DNA of 6,338 bases from a bacterium. Lineage in GTDB: Bacteria > Desulfobacterota > DSWW01. How positions within the stretch are numbered: the first letter of the stretch is position 1; each line of letters begins with the position of its first letter. Below are positions 1 through 5,720 of this stretch, one piece after another. The stretch covers positions 1 through 6,338 of the forward strand of contig JAUWSZ010000162.1 of assembly GCA_030609865.1 (NCBI GenBank), in the 5' to 3' direction. The notes beneath the pieces were generated by a model, which saw only the letters and a list, made by a program, of their open reading frames with translations, ran no database searches and was not told where the DNA came from. The translations under genes and the position numbers were made by a program.

Positions 1-83
1 AGGTATTAGCTCCCCGCCATTGCCCCCCGAAAGGATACCGTGGGAGGGTGGTTGGGTGGGCTAATACCTAACGGCTAATACCT
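1..83. repeat. TATTAGG-type palindromic intergenic repeat, copy 1 (may be cut by the window edge)
   Basis: The left arm begins AGGTATTAGC at base 1, followed by a C-rich stretch. The right arm is a G-rich stretch followed by GCTAATACCT (60-69), with a second CTAATACCT at 75-83. The two arms are complementary, so the DNA or its RNA could fold into a long hairpin with an outer TAGGTATTAG stem and an inner C/G-rich stem. A longer copy with the same arms but a different loop lies at 4278-4380. This copy sits 61 bp past the 3' end of the siroheme operon. A role as terminator, mRNA-end stabiliser or dispersed palindrome is inference. The element may continue to the left of the window. Confidence 0.75.
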
Positions 84-122
84 GTTGTCAAACAGTGATG
101 GCAGATGAATTGCCGGGAATTG

Positions 123-138
123 CGACAGTTTCCTGTCG
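123..138 (-). terminator. Short stem-loop just after the siroheme operon (weak terminator candidate)
   Basis: On the minus strand CGACAG and CTGTCG form a 6-bp stem around a GAAA tetraloop, starting 5 nt after the stop codon of the precorrin-2 dehydrogenase gene. No U-run follows, so this is not a canonical intrinsic terminator. It may stabilise the mRNA end, or act together with the larger palindrome at 1-83. Confidence 0.25.
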
Positions 139-143
139 ACCCA

Positions 144-803
144 CTAGGTACGTTTCGGCTTGGCCCGTTCCCACCCCCTTTCCATTCTATTCAGAAGCTG
201 GTCATCGCCTGCGAGGAACCTCCGCGCCGCCTCGGAGTGGAGGAGCCTTTCCAGGATTCGCTTTCGTGCGTCCTGTGAAGGGACCGTTTCCTGCATGCGC
301 GTGCGAATGGCGGCAACCCTGTCCAGGAACAGGCCGTACTGCTCGGAGACCGCTCCCTCGAGTTCTCGGCGAAGCCAGCGTGCAAGGGCGGGACACTTGC
401 CTCCGGTGGAGATCGCCACCTGCAGGTTGCCACGCTCGATTCGGGACGGGATATAGACGTTGCACAATCCCGGCTGGTCCACCACGTTGATCAGGCGGCC
501 TGTGCGTTGGGCATCCTCGAAGACTCTTTGGTTCACCCCTGCGTCGTCGGTTGCAGAGATTACCAGGAAGTATTCCGAAGCCTCTCCATCACGATAGGCA
601 CGTCGCTCGACACGGAATCGGTGCTGTTCGAGCCAGGCCTGGAAAGCCGGAGAGAACTCCCGGGCGACTACGGTCAGCCGGCAGCCTGACCTCGACAGGC
701 CCCGGGCCTTCCGGAAGGCCACCTCTCCCCCTCCGACCAGGAGGACGCGCCTGTCCCTGAGATCGAGGGAAATCGGGTAGGTCGTTTCGATCGGAGGCTT
801 CAT
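144..803 (-). CDS. Precorrin-2 dehydrogenase / sirohydrochlorin ferrochelatase (Met8/CysG N-terminal type)
   Basis: This cytoplasmic enzyme of 219 aa should oxidise precorrin-2 to sirohydrochlorin with NAD+, and in bifunctional members also inserts Fe2+ to give siroheme. The N-terminal Rossmann segment has VLLVGGGEVAFRKA (20-33), the GGGxVAxRK nucleotide-binding pattern. NVVDQP (106-111) carries Asp109, which aligns with the essential Asp104 of E. coli CysG. AISTGGKCPALAR (130-142) is the family signature, with Thr at the position of the CysG phosphoserine Ser128 and Cys137 where many homologues have Ser. A helical C-terminal dimerisation/chelatase region follows. The ATG at 803 is chosen because homology starts at once (PISLDL) and it overlaps the cobA stop as ATGA; the frame stays open upstream only by running antisense to nothing recognisable inside cobA. 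No good Shine-Dalgarno is visible, so translational coupling is likely. Whether it chelates iron or only dehydrogenates (SirC-like) cannot be decided from sequence. Confidence 0.93.
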   Translation of the reverse strand: MKPPIETTYPISLDLRDRRVLLVGGGEVAFRKARGLSRSGCRLTVVAREFSPAFQAWLEQHRFRVERRAYRDGEASEYFLVISATDDAGVNQRVFEDAQRTGRLINVVDQPGLCNVYIPSRIERGNLQVAISTGGKCPALARWLRRELEGAVSEQYGLFLDRVAAIRTRMQETVPSQDARKRILERLLHSEAARRFLAGDDQLLNRMERGWERAKPKRT

Positions 804-1558
804 GGTTCGTTCTTGCCGATGAGCCCTTCCCGGAACCGAACCACTTCCCCGATCACGATGATCCCAGGGGGATTCAGTCCGGCCTTTTCCTTCTTCTCCA
901 CGATGTCCCCCAGGGTGCCGGTCAGGACCTCTTGCTCCGGATAGGTTCCCCAGGTAATGATGCATGCCGGCGTTTTGGGGGGTCTTCCGTGGAGGATGAG
1001 TTCCTCGACGATCTTGTTCAGGTTGGTCATTCCCATCAGGATGACCAGCGTGCTGTCGTTGGGGGCGATCAGGTCGTAGCGAAGCTGGGTGAGATCCTTG
1101 GAGAAGGTTTCATGGCCCGTGATGATCGAGACCATGGAGGAGAATTCCCTGTGGGTGATCGGGATGCCGGCGTAAGCGGGCACAGCGGTCGCCGACGTGA
1201 CCCCTGGGACGACCTCCCACGGGATGCCCTCCTTGACGAGGTAGAGCACCTCCTCTGCCCCTCTTCCGAAGACAAAGGGGTCCCCACCCTTCAGCCGAAC
1301 GACGGTTTTTCCCTCTTTGGCTTTCCGGACCATCAAGGCGTTGATCTCGTCTTGAGGGACCGTGTGGTGATCGCACTTCTTGCCGACGTAGAGCTTCTCC
1401 GCCTCCTGTGGAATCTCGGAGAGGATCTCGGGGTGGACGAGGCGGTCGTAGATCACCACATCGGCCATCTGCAACAGCCTGAATCCCTTGAGCGTGATCA
1501 GACCGGGATCCCCGGGACCGGCGCCCACGAGATAGACTTTGCCCCTTTCACTTCCCAC
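800..1558 (-). CDS. cobA: Uroporphyrinogen-III C-methyltransferase (SUMT)
   Basis: This SAM-dependent enzyme methylates uroporphyrinogen III at C2 and C7 to give precorrin-2, the branch point to siroheme, cobalamin and alternative haem synthesis. With the GTG start at 1558 it has 252 aa, the usual size for stand-alone SUMT. Visible hallmarks are VYLVGAGPGDPGLITLKG (8-25), DVVIYDRLV (33-41), the SAM-binding VRLKGGDPFVFGRG (87-100), VPGVTSA (117-123), GIPITHR (131-137), MGM (175-177) and PPGIIVIGEVV (230-240). The frame stays open upstream to a TTG at 1648. I reject that start because the extra 30 residues have no family features, lie over a promoter-like sequence, and begin inside an intergenic repeat. 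The GTG has a GGGGAG Shine-Dalgarno 9 nt upstream. The gene is promoter-proximal in the operon and its TGA overlaps the next ATG. There is no fused HemD domain. Confidence 0.95.
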   Translation of the reverse strand: MGSERGKVYLVGAGPGDPGLITLKGFRLLQMADVVIYDRLVHPEILSEIPQEAEKLYVGKKCDHHTVPQDEINALMVRKAKEGKTVVRLKGGDPFVFGRGAEEVLYLVKEGIPWEVVPGVTSATAVPAYAGIPITHREFSSMVSIITGHETFSKDLTQLRYDLIAPNDSTLVILMGMTNLNKIVEELILHGRPPKTPACIITWGTYPEQEVLTGTLGDIVEKKEKAGLNPPGIIVIGEVVRFREGLIGKNEP

Positions 1559-1598
1559 GAGAAGACTCTCCCCTTCGTCCGTTCCGCGTTCGCCGAAT

Positions 1599-1627
1599 AG
1601 CGTAGCAAATGGAGTAGCGGTTATCAA
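1599..1627 (-). promoter_or_regulatory. Possible sigma-70 promoter of the cobA operon
   Basis: On the minus strand there is a -35 box TTGATA (1627-1622; 5/6 match to TTGACA), a 17-bp spacer, and a weak -10 box TACGCT (1604-1599; 3/6). Transcription would start near 1592, giving a leader of about 34 nt before the GTG at 1558. This placement supports the shorter cobA start. The -10 match is poor and nothing identifies a regulator, so this is a suggestion only. Confidence 0.35.
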
Positions 1628-1637
1628 TTCAGTGCTA

Positions 1638-1724
1638 TCCCTGTTCAAAATGAGATTTGATTGGGCTCCGTCTCCCCCCCGTGTCTACAAAGTCGCCCTG
1701 CACAAATCGAATTTGAACAAGGGA
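1638..1724. repeat. Palindromic repeat with shared core, copy A
   Basis: The arms TCCCTGTTCAAA (1638-1649) and TTTGAACAAGGGA (1712-1724) pair with one bulge. Inside them GATTTG (1654-1659) pairs with CAAATC (1703-1708), and GGGC pairs with GCCC. The loop holds a C7 run and CTACAAAGTC. The 55-nt core 1654-1708 reappears in reverse orientation at 2280-2333 with about 48 of 55 positions identical. The element lies just upstream of the cobA promoter candidate. No gene overlaps it credibly. Mobile palindrome or structured RNA are both open possibilities. Confidence 0.7.
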
Positions 1725-1950
1725 CCCCACAGATTCCCAGCCCCTCTGATTATTTCCCGAAAGTTTGCTACGTCTCTGTCTTGTTGGGCTCGAAGGAGAT
1801 GCCCCACCCCATCCGTTTCTGCGTTCGTGCCCGTGTTGCAATCGCACGATACGAGTGAAAGATTTGTTTTGAAGGTCCTGGTGCGTAAGATCAACGTATC
1901 GTGGCCTCTTAGCTGCTTTCCTTGTTCTTGCCTGTGTGCTACCTTCCTTA
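1725..1950. other. Intergenic stretch without recognised gene
   Basis: About 226 bp between two repeats. I see no tRNA-like cloverleaf, no coding sequence with family features and no convincing promoter. One small hairpin is present: TCGTG (1825-1829) with CACGA (1845-1849), enclosing CCCGTG. It shares the 12-mer TTCGTGCCCGTG (1824-1835) with the dctQ leader at 6268-6279. Open frames crossing this stretch have no start signals and run into the flanking repeats. Confidence 0.5.
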
Positions 1951-2101
1951 GGAGGCTGTTGAAAAAGTCCCATCTGCGGCGTTCGGCTTCATCCCTCGTC
2001 ATTCAACGTACAGGAAGTACGCCTGATTATTGACCTGGATCCCCGCCTTCGCGGGGACATGTTTTGCCTGCCTTGCATCTGGAGCTTTTTGAACAGCCTC
2101 C
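1951..2101. mobile_element. MITE-like 151-bp element with terminal inverted repeats
   Basis: The left end GGAGGCTGTTGAAAAAG (1951-1967) and the reverse complement of the right end, GGAGGCTGTTCAAAAAG (2085-2101), match at 16 of 17 positions. Both continue with CATCTGC/GATGC-type sequence inward. An internal hairpin CGTAC-AGGAA-GTACG lies at 2007-2021. It encodes no transposase. From memory, similar GGAGGCTGTT...AACAGCCTCC elements with CCTCGTCATT and GTACGCC inside recur in Desulfobacterota genomes; this was not checked. No clear target-site duplication flanks it (CTTA versus AAGC). It is probably a non-autonomous element moved in trans, or a REP-like palindrome. Confidence 0.7.
2034..2060. 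repeat. CCCCGC-CTTC-GCGGGG hairpin nested inside the 151-bp element
   Basis: CCCCGC (2041-2046) and GCGGGG (2051-2056) form a perfect 6-bp stem around CTTC, flanked by CTGGAT on the left and ACAT on the right. The wording resembles the widespread CTGGATCCCCGC...GCGGGGATGAC-type intergenic palindromes. Its position off-centre inside the 1951-2101 element suggests a secondary insertion into an older repeat, which is inference. No U-run follows on either strand, so it is not a standard terminator. Confidence 0.55.
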
Positions 2102-2132
2102 AAGCCATTTTTTCAGTGGGTTGTTAGGTTGG

Positions 2133-2155
2133 AGAGAGGCGCGCTTCTCTTTTTT
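2133..2155 (+). terminator. Orphan intrinsic-terminator-like hairpin
   Basis: AGAGAGG (2133-2139) pairs with CTTCTCT (2144-2150), including one G-U pair, around a CGCG loop, and is followed by TTTTT (2151-2155). This is the shape of a rho-independent terminator reading on the plus strand. No plus-strand gene lies upstream within the window, and argS starts 338 bp later. It could end an unseen short transcript, act in a long argS leader, or be chance. Confidence 0.4.
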
Positions 2156-2201
2156 CGGGCATGGATACGCACAAGGGCAAGAACGGGGTGGGGCCTCTGC
2201 G

Positions 2202-2407
2202 AGTGAAGTGACTTGGAAATATCGCTATGTTTCTATTTCAGGACTCGAGTTGTTCGGTGCTGTCCGGGGGTCCGTCGGAGATTTGTGCAGGGCGACTTTG
2301 TAGGGGGAGGGAGAGACGGAGCCCAAGCAAATCGGAGAGGGAGCCCTGGAGAGTACCGAACGGCGAGCCTCTCGTGAAACATAGCGATATTTTCAAGTCA
2401 CGCCACT
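2202..2407. repeat. 206-bp long imperfect palindrome with 32-bp terminal inverted repeats (shared core, copy B)
   Basis: Bases 2202-2233 and the reverse complement of 2376-2407 match at 29 of 32 positions; the central run AAATATCGCTATGTTTC is perfect. Imperfect complementarity continues inward (for example TTCGGTGCT near 2254 against AGTACCGAA near 2352), so most of the element can fold as one long hairpin. The middle, 2280-2333, is the reversed copy of the 55-nt core found at 1654-1708. It carries no gene. No obvious target duplication is seen. A MITE-like insertion or a structured RNA element upstream of argS are the main readings. Confidence 0.7.
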
Positions 2408-2430
2408 AGGACTCTAGGAAGACTTATCCG

Positions 2431-2474
2431 GAACAGGGATAGCACATACATACCGTCCCCGAATAGGGATAGCA
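2431..2474 (+). repeat. Two direct GAAYAGGGATAGCA motifs upstream of argS
   Basis: GAACAGGGATAGCA (2431-2444) and GAATAGGGATAGCA (2461-2474) differ at one base and start exactly 30 bp apart, about 20-60 bp before the argS ATG. A third copy, GAACAGGGATAGCAC, lies on the minus strand at 1646-1632 next to cobA and matches the first over 15 bases. Three near-identical copies in one divergent intergenic region suggest either remnants of a dispersed repeat or binding sites. No regulator is recognised. Confidence 0.55.
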
Positions 2475-2493
2475 GGGAGGCACCAGGAACAAA

Positions 2494-4215
2494 ATGGCAT
2501 CGATCATTGATCTTCTCTCTGATCCGATCCTGAAGATTGTTGAGGATCAGCTGGGCGGAACGGTTGTGGATCCGCAGAGCCTCCGGGTTAATCCTACGAC
2601 AAACCCCAAGTTTGGTGACTACCAGTTCAACGGGGCCATGGGGTTCGCAAAGAAGCTGGGAAGGCCCCCAAGGGAGCTTGCCCAGGAACTGGCCGCCAGG
2701 TTGGAGGGAACGCCCTGGCTGGACAGGGTGGAGGTGGCCGGGCCCGGTTTCGTGAATCTCTGGCTGTCCAGCGCATGGCTGTCCGAACGCATAGAGGAGG
2801 TCTTTCAGGACGAGAGGGTCGGAGTGGAACGACCGGGGCAGGGGCATACCGTCGTGGTCGACTTCTCGAGTCCCAACGTGGCCAAACCGATGCACATCGG
2901 TCACATCCGGTCCACGATCCTCGGCTTTGCCCTGGACAGGATGCACCGGTTTCTCGGTTTTGGCGTCATTGCGGACAACCATGTCGGGGATTGGGGGACC
3001 CAGTTCGGCATCCTGCTCGTCGGTTACCGCCGGTTCGGAGATCCCGAGGCCTTTGCACAAAATCCGATCGAAGAACTCGAGAGGGTCTACGTGGAGGGCT
3101 ACCAGAAGGCCCAGCAGGATCCGTCGCTCATGGAGGAAGCGCGGAGCGAGCTCGTCCGCCTGCAGCACGGGGACCCGGAGAATCGCAAGCTCTGGGAGCA
3201 GTTCGTCCAGGCGTCCCTGCGGGAGTTCGACAGGATCTACGAACGGCTCGGGATTTCCTTCGATGTTACCCTTGGCGAGAGCTTCTACAACGATCGCCTC
3301 CAGGCACTCGTCGACGACCTGGAAGCGAAAGGGATCGCAAGCCGGAGCGATGGCGCCATGGTGGTGTTCCTCGAAGAAGAAGGCCTGCTTCCTTTTATCA
3401 TTCAGAAGAGCGACGGGGGATTCAACTACGCGACGACGGACATCGCTGCAATGCTCTACCGGATCGAGCGCTGGCAGCCTTCCAAGATCCTGTATGTCAC
3501 GGATGAGGGGCAGCAGCTCCATTTTCGCCAACTGTTCGCCGTTGCCCGTCGGATCGGAATCGAGGTGGAACTGGAGCACATCTGGTTCGGGATCATGCGT
3601 CTGCCCGAAGGCAAGTTCTCTAGCCGTGATGGGAACGTCATCCGCCTCGAGAGATTCATGGACGAGGCGGAAGGCAGGGCCTACGAGGTGGCCCACAGGT
3701 TGAACCCGGGCCTGGACGAGGCGTTGAAACAGGAGATTGCCCGTAAGGTAGGGTTGGGTGTCCTCCGGTACGCTGACATGAGCCAGAACCGCCAATCGGC
3801 CATCGAGTTCAGGTGGGAGAAGGCCCTCTCCCTGGAAGGCAACTCAGCGCCCTACCTCCAGTACACCTATGCCCGAATCCAGAGCGTGTTCCGGAAATAC
3901 CGGGAGGAACACAACGGGAAGGAACTCCAGGGGGTACCCGTGTCCCTCGAGGAAGACCTGGAGCGGCAGATCGCAAAGGCCATCCTGGAATTCCCGGAGC
4001 ATCTCTATCGAGCCGCCGGGTCCTACAGGCCAAACCAGCTGACCGACTACCTGTTCGACCTTGCCTCGTTGTACAATCGCTTCTACCAGAATGTCCCTTT
4101 CCTGAAGGCCCCGGACGGAATCCGGGAGAGTCGGCTGGTTCTTTGTGACCTGGTCGGCAGGATCATCCGGACGGGTCTGGGGCTGCTGGGGATTGAGGTG
4201 CCGGATCGGATGTAA
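2494..4215 (+). CDS. argS: Arginyl-tRNA synthetase (class I)
   Basis: This cytoplasmic enzyme charges tRNA-Arg with arginine at the expense of ATP. It has 573 aa, within the usual 550-590. Regions in order: the N-terminal Add1 tRNA-recognition domain (about 1-90, with the conserved FGDYQFNGAM near 41-50); the Rossmann catalytic core with HIGH at 134-137 (PMHIGHIRSTILG) and DNHVGDWGTQFG (161-172); the KMSKS-equivalent loop GKFSSRDGNVIRL (373-385), degenerate as is common in ArgRS; NSAPYLQYTYARIQSV (450-465) at the end of the core; and the helical DALR anticodon-binding domain ending LGIEVPDRM. The ATG at 2494 fits family length and has AGGA 5 nt upstream, with a stronger GGGAGG further away. 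It is transcribed alone, divergent from cobA and convergent with dctM. No convincing promoter was found. A long antisense frame inside it is a by-product of codon bias. Confidence 0.97.
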   Translation: MASIIDLLSDPILKIVEDQLGGTVVDPQSLRVNPTTNPKFGDYQFNGAMGFAKKLGRPPRELAQELAARLEGTPWLDRVEVAGPGFVNLWLSSAWLSERIEEVFQDERVGVERPGQGHTVVVDFSSPNVAKPMHIGHIRSTILGFALDRMHRFLGFGVIADNHVGDWGTQFGILLVGYRRFGDPEAFAQNPIEELERVYVEGYQKAQQDPSLMEEARSELVRLQHGDPENRKLWEQFVQASLREFDRIYERLGISFDVTLGESFYNDRLQALVDDLEAKGIASRSDGAMVVFLEEEGLLPFIIQKSDGGFNYATTDIAAMLYRIERWQPSKILYVTDEGQQLHFRQLFAVARRIGIEVELEHIWFGIMRLPEGKFSSRDGNVIRLERFMDEAEGRAYEVAHRLNPGLDEALKQEIARKVGLGVLRYADMSQNRQSAIEFRWEKALSLEGNSAPYLQYTYARIQSVFRKYREEHNGKELQGVPVSLEEDLERQIAKAILEFPEHLYRAAGSYRPNQLTDYLFDLASLYNRFYQNVPFLKAPDGIRESRLVLCDLVGRIIRTGLGLLGIEVPDRM

Positions 4216-4277
4216 GCGGATCGTGATTCTTACGACCTGACCCGATAATTTCTTCTCCTCTCCCTGCACCCCTCTGC

Positions 4278-4380
4278 TATTAGGTATTAGGTATTAGGTA
4301 TTAGCTCCCAGCCACTCCCCCCGTGTAAATAGCCCGCCAAGGGGGGTGGGGAGGGCTAATACCTAATACCTAATACCTAA
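4278..4380. repeat. TATTAGG-type palindromic intergenic repeat, copy 2
   Basis: The left arm is TATTAGG repeated three times plus a fourth near-copy (4278-4305), then CTCCC and CCACTCCCCCC. After an 18-nt loop the right arm is GGGGGGTGGGGAGGG, followed by three CTAATAC units and CTAA (4356-4380). The arms pair almost fully, giving a hairpin of roughly 40 bp. The element stands between the convergent argS and dctM genes, where it could stop or protect both transcripts. Neither strand has a clean U-run after the stem. Copy 1 at 1-83 has the same arms with fewer heptads and an unrelated loop, so the arms rather than the loop are conserved. Confidence 0.8.
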
Positions 4381-4422
4381 CTGCCAAATTTCACCGGTGG
4401 GGTCGGGCGCGCAAGCGGGCGC

Positions 4423-4446
4423 GGGGCGTGGCCTGCTCTCCGCCCC
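4423..4446 (-). terminator. Weak GC hairpin at the end of dctM
   Basis: GGGGCG (4423-4428) and CGCCCC (4441-4446) can pair over a 12-nt loop, touching the dctM stop codon. There is no U-run, and the surrounding 4405-4428 is a very GC-rich stretch with a repeated GGGCGCG. It may slow polymerase at the 3' end, but the evidence is slight. Confidence 0.2.
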
Positions 4447-5720
4447 TACTTCCCCATGGCCCTGACCAGGAAGAGGCTCAGATCCGCCCAGTAGGTGATG
4501 ACGAGGACGGATGCGATCAGCATGGTGATGAAGGGCAGACAGGCCACCGTTATCATGAGGATCCCCTTGTTGAAACGGTAGCTGGCTATGAACAGGCCCA
4601 TGCCCAGGGGGGGCGTCAGGTAGCCGATTTGCATGTTTGCCAGGAAGATGATGCCCAGGTGGATGCTGTTGATCTCGTATTCCTGTGCGATGGGCATGAT
4701 CAACGGGACGACGACGACGAGAGCGGAAAAGATATCCAGAACCATCCCGAGGGCGAACAGGAAGAGATTGAGCAGGATGAGGAACATGATCTTCGTGCTG
4801 ACGAATCGCTGGATGAAGTCGAATACCATCGAGGGCACATCCACATCGATGAAGTAGTTCGTGGAGGCCATGGCCGCGGCCATGATGATCAGGATCCCTC
4901 CGACCATCACCATGCTCTCCCGGATGACCTGCTTCAGCTGTGAGAGGGAGATCTCCCTGTGGATCAGGACCTCCACGGTCAAGGCCCAGAAGGCGGTCAC
5001 GGCAGCTGCCTCACTCACCGCGAAAAACCCACCGTAGATCCCGCCCAGGACGACGAGAGGCAGGGGCACCTCCCATTTTGCCTCCCACAGGGCCTCCCCC
5101 ATCGCCTTCCACCGAAGGGGGGATCGTTCGATCTTGGTCCTCCTTGCGGTGATTACGCAGAATATGCAGAGGACGGTGACCATCAGGACCCCGGGGAGCG
5201 CCCCTGCAATGAACATGTCGAAGATGGGCGTCTCTGTGATCACGCCGTAGACGATTAGGGGAACGCTCGGCGCGAAGAGCAGGCCCAGACTGCCGCCGGT
5301 CGTGACGAGCCCGAGAGAGAAATTCTCGCTGTACTTGTCCTGCAGCAGGGCAGGGAACAGCAGCGCGCCGAGGGCCACGATGGTGACCCCGGAGGCCCCG
5401 GTAAAGGCGGTAAATAGGGAACAGATGACGACGGAGACGATGGCCAACCCACCCGGCATCCAACCGAAGAAGGCCCTGGAAAGATTGACCAGTCGTTTTG
5501 GTGCATTGCTTTCTCCGAGGAGATACCCGGCAAAGGTGAACAGGGGAATCGTGATCAATACGAAGTTGCTCGAGAGGCGAAAGAGATCCGTTCCCACGAC
5601 GGACACGCTGATCCCGTCCATGTGCCAGCCCCACAGGGCGGCTGCGGCAAAGACGCAGAAGACCGGTGCCCCGAGGAAGAGGCAGAGAAGGATTACGACG
5701 ATGACGAGCACGCTGATCAT
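4446..5720 (-). CDS. dctM: TRAP transporter large permease subunit (DctM family)
   Basis: This inner-membrane protein forms the ion-coupled translocation pathway of a tripartite ATP-independent periplasmic importer, driven by Na+ or H+. It has 424 aa, the normal DctM size, and about a dozen hydrophobic segments spread over the full length. Visible family features include FTAFTGASGVT (103-113), GALLFPALL (118-126), TTGGSLGLLFAPSVPLIVYG (140-159), LGMVLDIFSALVVVVPLIMP (324-343) and the C-terminal TPPLGMGLF (369-377). The ATG at 5720 is chosen because the hydrophobic N-terminus (MISVLVIVVILL) starts there, it overlaps the dctQ stop as ATGA, and AAGGG lies 9 nt upstream. The 65 extra codons open upstream are antisense-like sequence inside dctQ. 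The substrate is set by the binding protein, which is not in the window, so an organic acid is only a guess. Confidence 0.94.
   Translation of the reverse strand: MISVLVIVVILLCLFLGAPVFCVFAAAALWGWHMDGISVSVVGTDLFRLSSNFVLITIPLFTFAGYLLGESNAPKRLVNLSRAFFGWMPGGLAIVSVVICSLFTAFTGASGVTIVALGALLFPALLQDKYSENFSLGLVTTGGSLGLLFAPSVPLIVYGVITETPIFDMFIAGALPGVLMVTVLCIFCVITARRTKIERSPLRWKAMGEALWEAKWEVPLPLVVLGGIYGGFFAVSEAAAVTAFWALTVEVLIHREISLSQLKQVIRESMVMVGGILIIMAAAMASTNYFIDVDVPSMVFDFIQRFVSTKIMFLILLNLFLFALGMVLDIFSALVVVVPLIMPIAQEYEINSIHLGIIFLANMQIGYLTPPLGMGLFIASYRFNKGILMITVACLPFITMLIASVLVITYWADLSLFLVRAMGK

Noticed and set aside
932..1600. A 222-codon plus-strand open frame across cobA
   Set aside because: Antisense to a conserved gene with intact SUMT motifs; its own translation has no recognisable domain.
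1559..1648. A 30-residue N-terminal extension of CobA from the TTG at 1648
   Set aside because: It covers a promoter-like sequence and part of a repeat, has no homology features, and the GTG at 1558 has a good Shine-Dalgarno and gives the normal family length.
1539..2033. Open frames on both strands (up to 164 codons) in the cobA-argS gap
   Set aside because: They run through palindromic repeats, lack ribosome-binding sites and show no protein family features; the coding potential comes from repeat sequence.
1725..2130. tRNA or T-box leader upstream of argS
   Set aside because: No cloverleaf arms, T-psi-C sequence or T-box consensus could be found by eye.
1801..2195. A possible larger inverted repeat joined through GCCCCACCCC (about 1801 and 2187)
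   Set aside because: Only 10 bases match, the similar spacing to the shared cores is not backed by any alignment in between, and such a C-rich 10-mer can arise by chance.
2398..3795. A 465-codon open frame on the minus strand within argS
   Set aside because: It lies wholly antisense to a clearly conserved argS, shows no family motifs or start signals, and is expected from GC-rich codon bias.
4278..4380. CRISPR array
   Set aside because: The 7-bp units are contiguous with no spacers and are mirrored on the other arm; this is a palindrome with tandem heptads, not repeat-spacer structure.
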